Part shown: piece by piece, positions 23,418 to 33,749 of the stretch
Layout of the letters: every line of letters begins with the position of its first letter
Position numbering within the stretch: the first letter of the stretch is position 1
Source of the DNA: Gordionus sp. m RMFG-2023
Lineage: Eukaryota > Nematomorpha > Gordioida > Chordodea > Parachordodidae
Direction of reading: 5' to 3'
NCBI RefSeq assembly: GCF_954871325.1
Contig: NC_088775.1
Coordinates: 65,883,561 to 65,947,560 of the forward strand
Length of the DNA stretch: 64,000 nt
Position numbers and translations under genes: made by a program
The notes under the pieces: generated by a model
What the model saw: the letters and a program-made list of their open reading frames with translations, nothing else
Database searches by the model: none
Told to the model about the DNA's origin: nothing

Positions 23418-24072
23418 GATGGGAAACCCTGTATCATGTTTCACGTTTCCATTTTTTCGATCCTTAGAAAATATTTCTAGTAATATTATTCAAATAAATT
23501 ATTCAACTAATCATTATTTTAGGTGATATTCGATCAAATTAAAAGCTACGTATACACTCAATATTTATAATATAATGCTGGAAAAATTTATTTAGATAAG
23601 CATCATTTTATCTCTCTTTTTCTCTGTCCCAAATTCAGGCAATTACGCATGCCAGGGAGATGGCGCAAAATGGCTAATACTTATATAAAAGACTATATTA
23701 AATTACAGCAGGAGCAGAAAATAAGGAAATTACCATCTACCAGTCGAATTGAAAGTGTAATTATTCAAACTCACTCCTTTTAAGTTAAATGGGGAGATAA
23801 GATAATTTGGAAAGTTATATTATATGAATTTTATATTCATTGAAAAACGATGGGTAAAATGCCGAATAGGTATGTTTTAATTATTTTTTAAAAACCAAGT
23901 CCGAAATTTTTCTTTTTTCTTTTGAAAAAATCCGCGTCGAGCCTGAAAGTATAAAATCTTGGTCGGGCCGAAATTTTTTTTTCAAATCTGGGCCGGGTAA
24001 TGGTCCCTCTGCAGGTCTGCTTAAAATGATATAACGTTTATTTTATTTATATTTTGCGTTTTTATTGAAAAG

Positions 24073-25498
24073 CTTATTACATCTTCGAAAATGTAAATTT
24101 GCTATACGAAGTCATTTCTGAATATTGCACTCCCATAACTTGTCCTACCATGGTCGGCGCAGGCAATGTGTATTAAAAATAATATTCAATATTTTCATTA
24201 TTTTTCTATATCTTACTTTTTTTTAAAAATGGTGAATATTTTTATATGAATCTTGAAGAAAGCTATAATTTATCTTTGAAATTTTAAGGTATAAATTTGA
24301 GCTAATTAAAAAAAAATATTCTTTCAATGTTTGTATTACGAAATACATGTAATATTTGCATTATTATATTTTTGTATATATTTATTGTAGCATCTATCCA
24401 TGGATAGACGAAAAGGGAAAGAAGACAAAACTTTCGGCACCTTTGTTTGTGGATCATGTCATGACCAGTATCCAGAAAATCATTTTAGATGAAAATATAT
24501 TCCCAACCAAATACGGTTTAAAATGATTTAAAAAAATAGAAGTGGAGCCCTAAATTCATTTTTTATTTATAAATTAAATATAAGATTATAATATGCGTTT
24601 AAAAATTAGGTTTTTTTATAAATCAAGTACATTTCCATTATAAATGTACCGGATCTCCCAAATCTTCCTTCTTTGAATCCACTCGGTTTTTTTAAAATAC
24701 CCGGTGACCGGTTCTTTATATATATATATATATTAACACATTTATTTTAAGAAATGAAGATTTATAAATCAAAAGTTTTTTTTAAACATCCTTTTATTTA
24801 AAATATTGTGAAATCAATATACAAAGTAGTTAAAACACAAAAAAATCGAAATGAATAAAATATTCAATATGCTTTCGATTAGTTATATTTATTATACTGT
24901 TGAAAATATTAATAAATTTAAAAATATCTTTATTGAATTAAATATTCTACGCATAAGAAAGTTAATAAATATTTTTTTATAAGATCTAGTACTGGACCTG
25001 GCCCTGTAGTTAAAAATTGTTAGAATCGATAGCAGTGGAAAAATTGGAGCCTATACATCTCCACTTTTTAATTTTACCTCTAAATTTACTGGCTCATTTT
25101 TTTATTAAAGAATTTTTTTAATTAAAAAAATAATAACTCAAGGCAATCCCTTTCCTCCCTCTTTCGAAACCCAAGCCCGCAAAATCACTCGTTGGCTTTT
25201 TCAAGTGACTAGCCACTTGTATAGTTCCCATTACTTTCAAGCTTTAGGTTTGCAAGGCATTCATTCACATCTCAATACACTATTCGTTCACTTGCTTTTG
25301 GCCTTTTCTCTCGAGGAACCACTTTCTCTCCTCTTGTCCGATAACGAACCTTTAGCCGAACTGGCAACCATCCTGAAAGTTGACGGAGAAAAGGAAGTTG
25401 TGGTGGACGGGTTTGATACAATTCCGCGCGACGTCGAAACTGAGGAAAAGATTCAAAGTACTTTCAAAGGCGATGAAGTTAGAGAGGAGACAAATTGA
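24073..25498 (+). CDS. MOB-family kinase activator (MOB2-like), three 3' exons
   Basis: MOB proteins are small zinc-binding adaptors that bind and activate NDR/LATS kinases. Exons are 24073-24169, 24391-24515 and 25143-25498 (TGA). Splices join in frame as GT|C and G|GC; the acceptors are AAAAG, TTGTAG and CTCAAG, and the donors are GTATTA and a weak GTTTAA. The protein shows FENVNLLYEVISEYC, the C-x4-C zinc pair in CTPITC, YPWIDEKGKKTKLSAP, DENIFPTKYG, FPPSFETQARKITRWLF, the zinc H-x4-H in HLYSSH, and HLNTLFVH. About 190 residues are visible, against ~210-240 for the family. The DEKGKK segment fits MOB2 better than MOB1. The ~45-residue acidic tail is not conserved. The N-terminal exon with the expected LPxxxDxNEWLA motif was not found; it probably lies upstream of the transposons at 20756-24019. 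All four zinc ligands are kept, so this looks like a live host gene. Confidence 0.85.
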
Positions 25499-25585
25499 TG
25501 ATTTCAATAGAAGCTTATCAATGACGTAAATTTAAAAAAATTTGGAATGCTTTTTAAAAAACTCGTTTCAAACTTTTAAAAACAT

Positions 25586-25591
25586 AATAAA
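25586..25591 (+). terminator. Candidate polyadenylation signal of the MOB-like gene
   Basis: AATAAA lies 88 bases after the stop codon and before the hAT element at 25672. In AT-rich DNA this hexamer is common, so the support is positional only. Confidence 0.35.
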
Positions 25592-25671
25592 TATGAAATA
25601 TCCAATATAGATTGAAATCGGTTTGATATTCAAATAAAGACTGATTAACGAAGATATCTTTCGCCTTGGAG

Positions 25672-26745
25672 CAGTGGCGGCATTAAGAGGGTAAGGGGCT
25701 TAAGCCTCTTAAAATTTTTGATAGCTCTAGGAAAATTTTGAATTTTTAAAAGACGAATTCTTCCTTTTAATTTTACATTTGTGTTGCAATAAAAATAGAA
25801 TGTATGAAAAGTGAGAAAATTGCAATAGTCGAATATATTAAACGTTCTGCAATCAACTTTATTAAAAATAAATTTTATTTAAGAAATTTTTTTATATCAG
25901 TTTAAAATAAATTGAATATAAATATGGCTGTGCCGATATTAAATATCGGATCGGCACAGATATTTAGCGTTTCCCAAAAATATCGGATCGTGCCGATACC
26001 TGTAAAAACCCGATCCGTTCTTTTTACTTTTCTTTTTTTTGTTATTTTATATATTTATTTTATATTAATAATATTTTCTAAATAATTTTTTTTTAAACAA
26101 TACAAATGCATTTTAGAAGTTTTTTATAAAAATAGAAAGGAACACCCGAAGTTTTATTTATTTTAAATCTTTTTAAATAATAACGCCAATTTTATTATTT
26201 ATACTTTAAATAATAAAAATTTTTTAAATATGTTATCTGAATTATAGAAATATTTTACAAAAGACAAAGATAATTTTTCAAAATGCGTTATCTGTAGAAT
26301 TCTAATTTCACGGTGAGGAATAATGAAAAATTCATTTAATACTACCAATAACCGTAAACTTTTTTTAATTATTGTAGAAATAAAAAAATATAATTAAATG
26401 CATAATTCGATTTTTTACATAAAAAATATTGATTTCTTAATTACATTTGGTTCAAAGGGGGGTGAAAAATCAATATAAATATCGGATCGGGTTTGAACCA
26501 ATATCGGATCCGGTCGATGAAAAATATGTGGATCGGCACAGCCTTAAATATAAACTAATGTCCAATTTTCATATCACATTCTAAAAATATAGCCATAAAC
26601 AGTAAACATTAAAATACCAATCGAAAATAATATTATTGAAACATAAAAATAAAATATTATTTAACAATAATATAGCAATTTAAATTTCCTTTTTTTGCTA
26701 ATTTTAAACGATCATTTCAATTTGAAAAATCTAGTGACGCCACTG
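25672..26745. mobile_element. Non-autonomous hAT element (CAGTGGCG ends)
   Basis: It begins CAGTGGCGGCATTAAG and ends, reversed, CAGTGGCGTCACTAGA. Flanking octamers CCTTGGAG (25664-25671) and CCTTGGAA (26746-26753) match at 7 of 8. No coding sequence is visible. A second element (25926-26543) is nested inside. Part of another copy, without the nested element, is at 60838-60990. Confidence 0.82.
25926..26543. mobile_element. Nested MITE with GGCTGTGCCGAT ends
   Basis: It begins GGCTGTGCCGATATT and ends ATCGGCACAGCC, perfect over 12 bases. Internal ATCGGATCGG words recur near both ends. Flanking octamers ATAAATAT and TTAAATAT match at 7 of 8. The paralogue at 60838-60990 reads through this point without it, which confirms the insertion. 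Confidence 0.8.
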
Positions 26746-28092
26746 CCTTGGAATATGATTTAATTGAAATAATGTTATAGGAAAATGGGTGACTTTTTCG
26801 TTCATTTTATTTCTCTCATAATGAATATTTAAAAAAAATAATTAGTTACCCGCCACACCTGCCTGCAATTATCTTAAAGCTGTAAACGGAATTCGGTGAT
26901 TGTGATTCTTATTATAAAATTGAAATTTGTATTTTATAGATAACATAAATCTTCCTGTTTTCTAAACAAAGCAACTTTGCTTAGGACACTAAAAAGAGAA
27001 TAAATTACTTGTAAAAGGGGCACTTAATAGGTTTAATAATTCTCTATATGTAATTTAATTTTTGTTTAATATATTCTGATACTATTTAATATTTATATTA
27101 TAAAATTGCGTTTTTTGGATAACTTATTGAATAATAACTGTATTTTTTTATATAAAAAATTTATAATATATATTTTTTAAAACATCTACCGTCACATACT
27201 TTTTTTACGACATTGATATTTTAAATAATAAAAGTATGAGTCTTATCTATTGTTTTTAGTATCGTGTCTTATAATTTATTTTCATTATCAGTGTGCAATC
27301 GATTCTAACAAAAGGTGCAATATGGTTCCAATTGAATTGATACTTTTTTGTTTTAGCAATAAATCTGTTGATTATAAAAATAATTCAATAACTTTTATAG
27401 ATTGAGAAAGCGATAATTATCAATGTTTTCTGCAGATTTTATCAAATTCTAACAGGGCCCAAATTGAATCGACTGATTCCCGAAATGATGCTATCAGATC
27501 AGCAGAAAAACGCTTTGCTGTGGTACCATGCACAACTCGTACTATGGAAAGTGTTAACTGTTGAAACCAGGTTATAACAAAAATCTTCAAATGGATAATC
27601 TTTTCGTAAAAAAAAATTTTGAGCAAAATGAAAAATGTTTTTTGTAAAAAAATCTTCTTTAAGCATGCTCAAAAGAATCTAGTAAAATAATTCCTCGTTT
27701 TTTAAGATATTAAAAATTATTAAATTAATAAAATAGGAGAAATAATTCCTTATAAATATATCCACGAAATAAAAATCCTCAAATAAAATATTTAAAAATT
27801 TTGAGAAAATCAATTCTGGGGAATTATTTTTGGGGATTTTTTTCCGCTTACCATTTTTCATAATCTTTGACTATGTCTTTTATGTTATTTTATAAAAACA
27901 TTTGGGAATTTTTTTTATCTTTTTTAAAAAAAAAAAAAGGGAAAATCAAAGAAGATTTTTTTACTAAAACATTTTTTATTTAGCTCAAAAATCCTCTTTG
28001 AGCATGTTCAAAAATTTTTTTACAAAAAATCTTTACATTTTATGATCTTCAAAAAGAGTAAGAATTATGTAGATTTTTGAATTTTGAAAAAT
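26746..28092. other. AT-rich interval with a short MITE
   Basis: No gene recognised. A relative of the 7714-8606 element sits at 27680-27852. Palindromic AGCATGCTC words flank it (about 27661 and 28000). The stretch 27420-27560 has slightly more balanced composition and could belong to the mariner-like remnant that follows, but I cannot align it with confidence. Confidence 0.4.
27680..27852. mobile_element. Short relative of the CCGCTTACC MITE
   Basis: It starts AGTAAAATAATTCCTCG and ends GGGGATTTTTTTCCGCTTACC, matching both ends of the 7714-8606 element. The middle is almost completely deleted. Confidence 0.55.
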
Positions 28093-28437
28093 CTTAAACC
28101 ATGGTTGAAACACTGGTATTGAGTCAAGAAGACCAACCTGGCAGAGAAACTGGTATTTCGCAAACTTCAGTACACCATTATCTCAAAGAGCCGCAGCTAA
28201 AATTTAAAAAAAGAGACAAGCTTAGGACCTGACCGATGCGAATAAGATTGCCCGTCTGGTAAGTACTAATCAACTTCAACGAAAATACCCTCAGAGGTTA
28301 GTTTACATATGGTTCACTGATGAAATGCCGTTTACAGTAAATCCTCCCTTAAATCTGCAAAATGATAGGGTGTACATTGCAGTTTCAATGAAAATAAAAC
28401 AAGCTGCAAGTAATTAATTATAGCACAACATTTGACT
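28093..28437 (+). pseudogene. mariner/Tc-type transposase remnant
   Basis: VLSQEDQPGRETGISQTSV near 28115 resembles the second helix-turn-helix of mariner-type transposases. It continues with KKRDKLRT, then DANKIARLVSTNQLQRKYPQ and IWFTDEMPFTVNPP near 28305, whose Asp is the first catalytic residue. NLQNDRVYIAVS then leads to a stop. One frame change and a missing 3' half make it a fragment. No terminal repeats were found. Confidence 0.7.
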
Positions 28438-29172
28438 TAAATTTTAAAATATTGATGTTTTCGTTCGATGAGTTGTAAAGTTTAATAAAAAAAATAAATT
28501 TTTATATGTTGGCAAGTTAGAAATTTGTTTGTCCAACGTTGAATGTGCCATTTTTACCGTGTTGATAGAATTTAATGAAATTTGCAGAAAAAATTGATAA
28601 TTTATCCCTCTTTCAATCTAATTTTTTTTATTGAATTATTTTAAGAACCTGCAGATTTATTGCTAAGACGAAAAGAGTACCCGTTCAATTGGAACACAAT
28701 GTACATTGTTTAAAATGTTGTCTGAATGACTAATTTATTTATTGTTTGAATTTTTTTGATTACCATAACAGAGTTTGAAACTGGTGTTGAATTTCGAAGT
28801 TTTTGGTATAATTGGTAAGATAAATATATTCAATATAAATATAATAATACCTTTTAAGGAGATATAACTTTTAAGGATATAACTTTATTATTACCAAATA
28901 CAAACTATGTAAAAAAAAAGAATTCAAAATAAAATGAATAATTATAATTCACAAAATACGGGTTTATATATGTTAATCAAAAAAAATTAATATTCAAAAA
29001 AAAATTTTATATGCAAAATTAAAATAAACAATAGTATTCTCCGTCCATTCAAGTTCGTTAAGAATAATGGGTTTTTATATGTTAATAACAAAAATTAATA
29101 TTCAAAAAACATTTTATATGCAAAATTTAAAATAAACAATCATATTCTCCGTACATTCAAATTCGTTAAGGA

Positions 29173-32100
29173 CAGGCTTCTTAACCGATCTTTTAAAAAC
29201 GATCGAATCCCGATCACGATCTTTTCAAAAAAGAGGATCGAACACGATCTTTTTTTCTATTTAAATTTCTGAAGGAAATTTCTGACCGATGCAAAATTAA
29301 CTAATATATGTTATAAATTTATTTTAATTGAATAATAATATAATATAACCGATGCAAAATTAACTAATATAAAAATAAATTAAATATGGTAGAAATTTAT
29401 TGTTGAATAATAAATATAACAATTATAATATATTTATTTACAATTAAAATTAGCTTTTAATAATAAAATTTTTTCTAAATTATCATCATTTTAACATCCG
29501 CGTCTTTCATTTAGAACATGTTTAGCCTTACGAAACAAGCGCTCCACAGGAGCGCTCGATGGCAAAGGTGTATTATATTCAATAAATATTTTTTTAAAAT
29601 TAATATAAGTATTAAAAATATTCATGAAATCATCATTTGAATAAAAATTTTTTTTAACGGAACAAGCATTTTGTACAGTATTTTTCCCAAAAAAAGCATC
29701 AATGTCATCCATACATTCATTTAAGGTATCCGCATATGGTTGTTCCTGCATATTTCCCAAATGGGCAACTAATCTTTCTTTTACCATCATATTTTGTGGC
29801 AGATTAATATAAAGAAATTAACATTGTAATTTATTTACAAAGAATATTAATCAAAATATTAGCTTAAAATTCAAATAATCTAATAAATTTTTAATGTCTT
29901 CAAAGGCCCATTAATATTTTACTAGATATCAGAGGTTTAGTAGAACTGGCCTGTTAAAAATATTTTACTAAATTTTCCAGATCTTTGCATTTTAATATAT
30001 TTTGCAGATATCTGATAATATAAAATAATTGTATAAAAAAATATTACCTTTTATCAATACCTCTAAGAACACTATCTACAAGGGGCTGACAATACCGCAG
30101 GCAGCTAAATTTCGTTAATTTATCTATCAATATCGATAGAACGGGAGTTAGATATCCCTGCTCCATATTATCCTCCCATTCCAAGATTTTTAACGAGATC
30201 GCCAAATGTTCCATAACCTATAAAATTTGAATTTATTTAGAGAATATCACTGTATTACTGTTGCATACTCTTTAACAAAAAACATTCCTCTTGCCTAAAC
30301 ATTGCAAATCCAATTTGATCACATACTTGTTCTACTTCTGAAAACTTTTCAACTTTTCAGAAAGCAATTTTTGAAGACATATTTTGTTTATTAACTAAAG
30401 CAAAACATTTTGCAAAAGTGGATCTAGATATTCGTTTATAATTGAGATCACTATCTGCCATCTCCGCATCTGTTGTTGCAATAAGGTTAAGATAATAGCA
30501 ACAACAACGTTGATGTTTTGGTAGGCTGATAGTAGGAATAATTGGGTCATCAACGGATAATATGTCATCCAAATTTATCAATTCCATATCCTCACTACTA
30601 TCTTCTTCATTTTCTCCAAAAACTCTAGAAATAATAAATTTATTTAAATATTTTTTGCTAAATATAAATATTACTTAAATGCCTTGACAAAGTTGGTTCC
30701 ATTGTCAGTCACCATCTTCACCACCTTATTATGAATTTTATAGAACTTGTGGATACCCATGATTTTGTTGGCCAAAACATCATATGTTTGCCTCCCAATT
30801 ATCCTCCACAGTGCCAAAGCGGCTGACCTTCTCTTGAGGGTTAACGGATCCAGCCAATGTGCAGTAAGTTCAATAAAAGCCCTAATAAAATAAACATTAT
30901 AAAATTCATATAAATATGATATACCTTCGATGACCACTCCAACAATCAGCAGTGGTGCATACATAAGAAACTTAAGACAAATCTCTTATAAGATTTGTCG
31001 TCATTAAGAGAAGGAAGTAGATATTCTGTTGCCCAGTGTTTGGCGACAAATAATTTTTGTCGCAGGAGAAAAAGTTTTAATCATTTTTTCAAATGAAGGA
31101 TCATCAACCAGAGACAGTGGTTGGAAGGTGTCAATAATAAAATACATGATAACCTTGTCTGATGTTTTTTGCGATACAGCTGGAATGTTTAGATTGTTAA
31201 AATTTAATTTAGATTGTCTGGATTTGCAACCAGAACCACTTTGGTTTTGCAGTGATATATTTTTTTGTGTAGAGAATTCGTTGAGGTGTTTGGTAATCTC
31301 ATTTTTAAATTCACTGTGCTTTTTCTTTATAAAAGAAAAAAATAGTATGTATCAAAGTTGGATGAAAATAACATCTTCTAAATCAAATTTCATTTTTAAA
31401 ATTTTATATGGAAATTTAAAGTTTAAAAAAACAATGTACAGGCTGAATGTAAAACCTATATAAACAAAAAAATGATAAAGGGTTCAACACAAATTTTGTT
31501 AAACATATTAAAGTATATTATTTAATTTATATATGGTTAAAAAAGGTACATATAGGTTATTTTAAATTTTAAGTTTACAATATTGTCTATCATTATTAAA
31601 AGTTGCCCAAGATGATATGGCCCAAAGATTTTGATAAAGTATTTTTCTATTATGAATATAATGAGGCTTTTTGGCATTTAAGAACTTATGGATTGAGTCA
31701 AATGATACAAAAAATACTTTCAATTAAAAATATATTATTAAAAAAAGCCCTAAAAATGTTGTCAAGAGGATTATATAATCAAGCTCAAACTGAAACTATA
31801 ATACTAATTGATTAGATTTAACATATTATAATAAAGAAATAATAGAATAGTTATTTATTTTTCTTTTGGTGAAACATTGTTAAGTTCAATACAAATAACA
31901 TTGAACTGGATGTTTTAATTATATTAAAGAAAGTTAAAATACATTATAAAGGCTTAATTATTAGTTATTACACTTCCATTTATTATAAATACTCTTCTTT
32001 TGAAAATTAAACTAATATAATAGTAATATTAAAAAATACCAAGATTAACCCTTCATCAAATATTTTATTAATTATTATCTAATAATTCATTTTTTTTATA

Positions 32101-32797
32101 AAGAATCTGTATCTAGATTCTATTTCTGTAGGACCTGCTCAACTCAGGAATGTAATAAATTAAATTTAAACATGAAATAAAAAAAATTTAAAAGATATAC
32201 TTGTAAATGTCTCTTTAAGTTCGAGGATGATATTTTGGAAGATGATATTATCTACTTACAGAGACGGCATTTGGTGCTGATCATATTATAAGAGTTGTTT
32301 AATCCATTTCACAATAAGTAAAATACTTACGTAATTTCAAAAATGGTAAAAGATTCTCACTTATATCTGCTGTTACATCAATAGTAGAAGCAATAGAATC
32401 TTCTAAATCTATAATGGACATTTACATTTACCTATTAAAATAAATATTAATATATTATTATAAATTTATATTAAATAACTTGTAAGAGCTCTAAATCTCG
32501 TAAACAGAAATGAATAAATATATCTATAAAATAAATGGTGGAATGGAAGTTGATAAAATATGAAGATAGATGTTTTTTTAAAAAATAATATTTTAATTTA
32601 ATTTTCAAAATTTTTATTTTATTTATTGCCTTTTAAGTAAAAAATTAATTTAAAAAAAAATCGGGATCGAATTTTAAACAAAATGATCTCGATCTCAATC
32701 CTCAATTTAAGTCAGAATCATAAATCTCGTAAAATTGACAAATTTGCAATCGAATCCAGGATCGTCGATCTTTTGATTCGATCTTTTAACAACTCTG
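29173..32797 (-). mobile_element. Full-length hAT transposon inside the LTR
   Basis: It begins CAGGCTTCTTAACCGATC and ends TTTTAACAACTCTG, an imperfect inverted pair, with repeated CGATC words near both ends. The exact 8-bp duplication GTTAAGGA (29165-29172 and 32798-32805) proves a single insertion of 3,625 bp. The transposase runs on the minus strand. The element is younger than the Ty3/gypsy insertion it interrupts. Confidence 0.93.
29460..32421 (-). pseudogene. hAT transposase with introns, nearly complete
   Basis: Reading from the right: a start MSIIDLEDSIAST at 32421 with a GTAAGT donor ~32335. Next is a BED-type finger piece at ~32290-32205 (TKCRLCK, a stop, then NLKRHLQ). DKVIMYFIIDTFQPLSLVDD with EKMIKTFSPATK lies at ~31150-31030. 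AFIELTAHWLDPLTL and MVTDNGTNFVKAF (second catalytic Asp) lie at ~30880-30675, then LPKHQRCCCYYLNLIATTDA. The C-terminal dimerisation region with PLPSSAPVERLFRKAK carries the catalytic Glu and ends at an early stop, ~29490. Two introns of under 50 bases (30632-30680 and 30882-30928) keep GT and AG. I see at least two stops, so it is probably dead but young. Confidence 0.85.
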
Positions 32798-32911
32798 GTT
32801 AAGGATAACTTTTATATTCATCTCTCATTTTAATATTTAAATAATAAAATAAAAAAAAACTTTTTTTTTCCATAACTTTAACACCTTTGCACTTCGACTT
32901 GATTCTACCAC

Positions 32912-33190
32912 TCATAAACTGCTACCTTGTCCTCCCATCGGTTCTTCCTCCTGTACTGCTAACATGTTATTGTTTGTGCTAATCGTGTGACACCTCCGTA
33001 AAATATGATCTCCCCCACAATACCAGCAAGACATTCTTCTTCGAGATCCCCAATCCCGTTCTCTTCTACGATTGTACGACCAGTCTGCGGGTCTATCTAC
33101 CGTCATATCTACATACCTGATCTGTGCCTCTTCTCTGGCGGCGTACCCATCTTTTAGATTCGGCTGATCCATCCACCATCCTAATTTCAA
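32912..33190 (-). other. Small zinc-knuckle ORF beside the 3' LTR of the Ty3 fossil
   Basis: A 92-codon frame containing NRRRERDWGSRRR and a knuckle-like CWYCGGDHILRRC. It lies between the integrase region and the 3' LTR, where Ty3/gypsy elements usually have little coding sequence. Its tone is Gag-like, although another zinc-knuckle block lies in the usual place at the other end of the element. It may be an extra ORF of this lineage or sequence joined from a second element. Confidence 0.5.
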
Positions 33191-33440
33191 TCTTCAAAAT
33201 AAAGTTGCCCACTCTAACGTACGAAGACATCTATAACGGATTTAAGCTAAAAATATACTATATTTATTTATCTCCTATAATTCACCTGCTTCCTAATTCT
33301 AAATACTCATAATCATTCTCGTACTACCTATATCTCTCTCATTCTCTTTTACCTTACGTCAAATGTAATATTAAATTGTTCATCCCTTCAGCCGATCTAT
33401 TCTACTAATTGTGTATTTCATACGTCAACATTATGATTAT

Positions 33441-33571
33441 CATAACTCTCACAGACTGGTTAAAAAACAAATCAATTATGTCTATCGGCATTCTCAACAT
33501 TCTGATTCTCATAACTCTCGCAGACTTGTTAAAAAACAAATCAATTATGTCTATCAGCATTCTCAACATCT
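33441..33571. repeat. ~69-bp tandem duplication inside the Ty3 fossil
   Basis: CATAACTCTC, GTTAAAAAACAAATCAATT and GGCATTCTCAACATTC (variant AGCATTCTC) occur twice in a row. It accounts for the repetitive 67-codon plus-strand frame here, which is not a gene. Confidence 0.7.
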
Positions 33572-33749
33572 CAGCAATTTAATCGATTCACAACGCCATT
33601 TATTCCTAACCTAGACACCTAGATCTTAATTGTTTAATATGCCTCGAAACTAATCCTATTCTTCCTTCAATTTCTACCTCTACCTTCTTTCTTCCTATAT
33701 TCTTCTTCACTATACCTTTCCCCCATTTAACTGGGCCATCAAAAAGTAG

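Larger units (their letters stand above)
20944..23431. mobile_element. Tc1/mariner-type transposon with ~560-600-bp TIRs
   Basis: It begins CAGGGTTTCCCATCC and ends with the exact reverse complement. A TA lies on each side (20942-20943 and 23432-23433), the target duplication of the Tc1/mariner superfamily. Each inverted arm has an outer block of ~21-bp minisatellite units and an inner T-rich block reaching the transposase. The arms remain almost identical, which suggests a recent arrival. It sits within the hAT element 20756-24019, and 9868-9915 preserves the uninterrupted site. Confidence 0.92.
20756..24019 (+). mobile_element. Non-autonomous hAT element carrying a nested Tc1
   Basis: It starts CAGAGACCTGCA and ends TGCAGGTCTG, an inverted pair. 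Flanking octamers ATTAAAAT (20748-20755) and CTTAAAAT (24020-24027) match at 7 of 8. Without the inserted Tc1 it is ~770 bp. GC blocks (GGGTCAGGCC near the left end, GGGCCGGGT near the right) tie it to the MITE superfamily. A 44-codon frame at ~23650-23782 (MPGRWRKMANTY) has no recognised relative. Its right end lies 54 bp before the first visible MOB exon, so it is probably intronic. Confidence 0.75.
28785..32883 (-). repeat. 3' LTR of the Ty3/gypsy fossil, split by a hAT insertion
   Basis: Starts TGTTGAATTTCGAAG and ends TTTAACA, like the other LTR. The hAT insertion at 29173-32797 duplicated GTTAAGGA on either side. The LTR also has a short internal duplication around AAGGATATAAC that the other copy lacks. 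Confidence 0.88.

Noticed and set aside
24400-24498. 32-codon ORF starting MDRRKGKED with a CGSC motif
   Set aside because: It overlaps the MOB exon in another frame; the MOB frame has family similarity and correct splice phases.
31603-31815. 70-codon plus-strand ORF within the hAT element
   Set aside because: Antisense to the transposase and no family recognised; too short to support.
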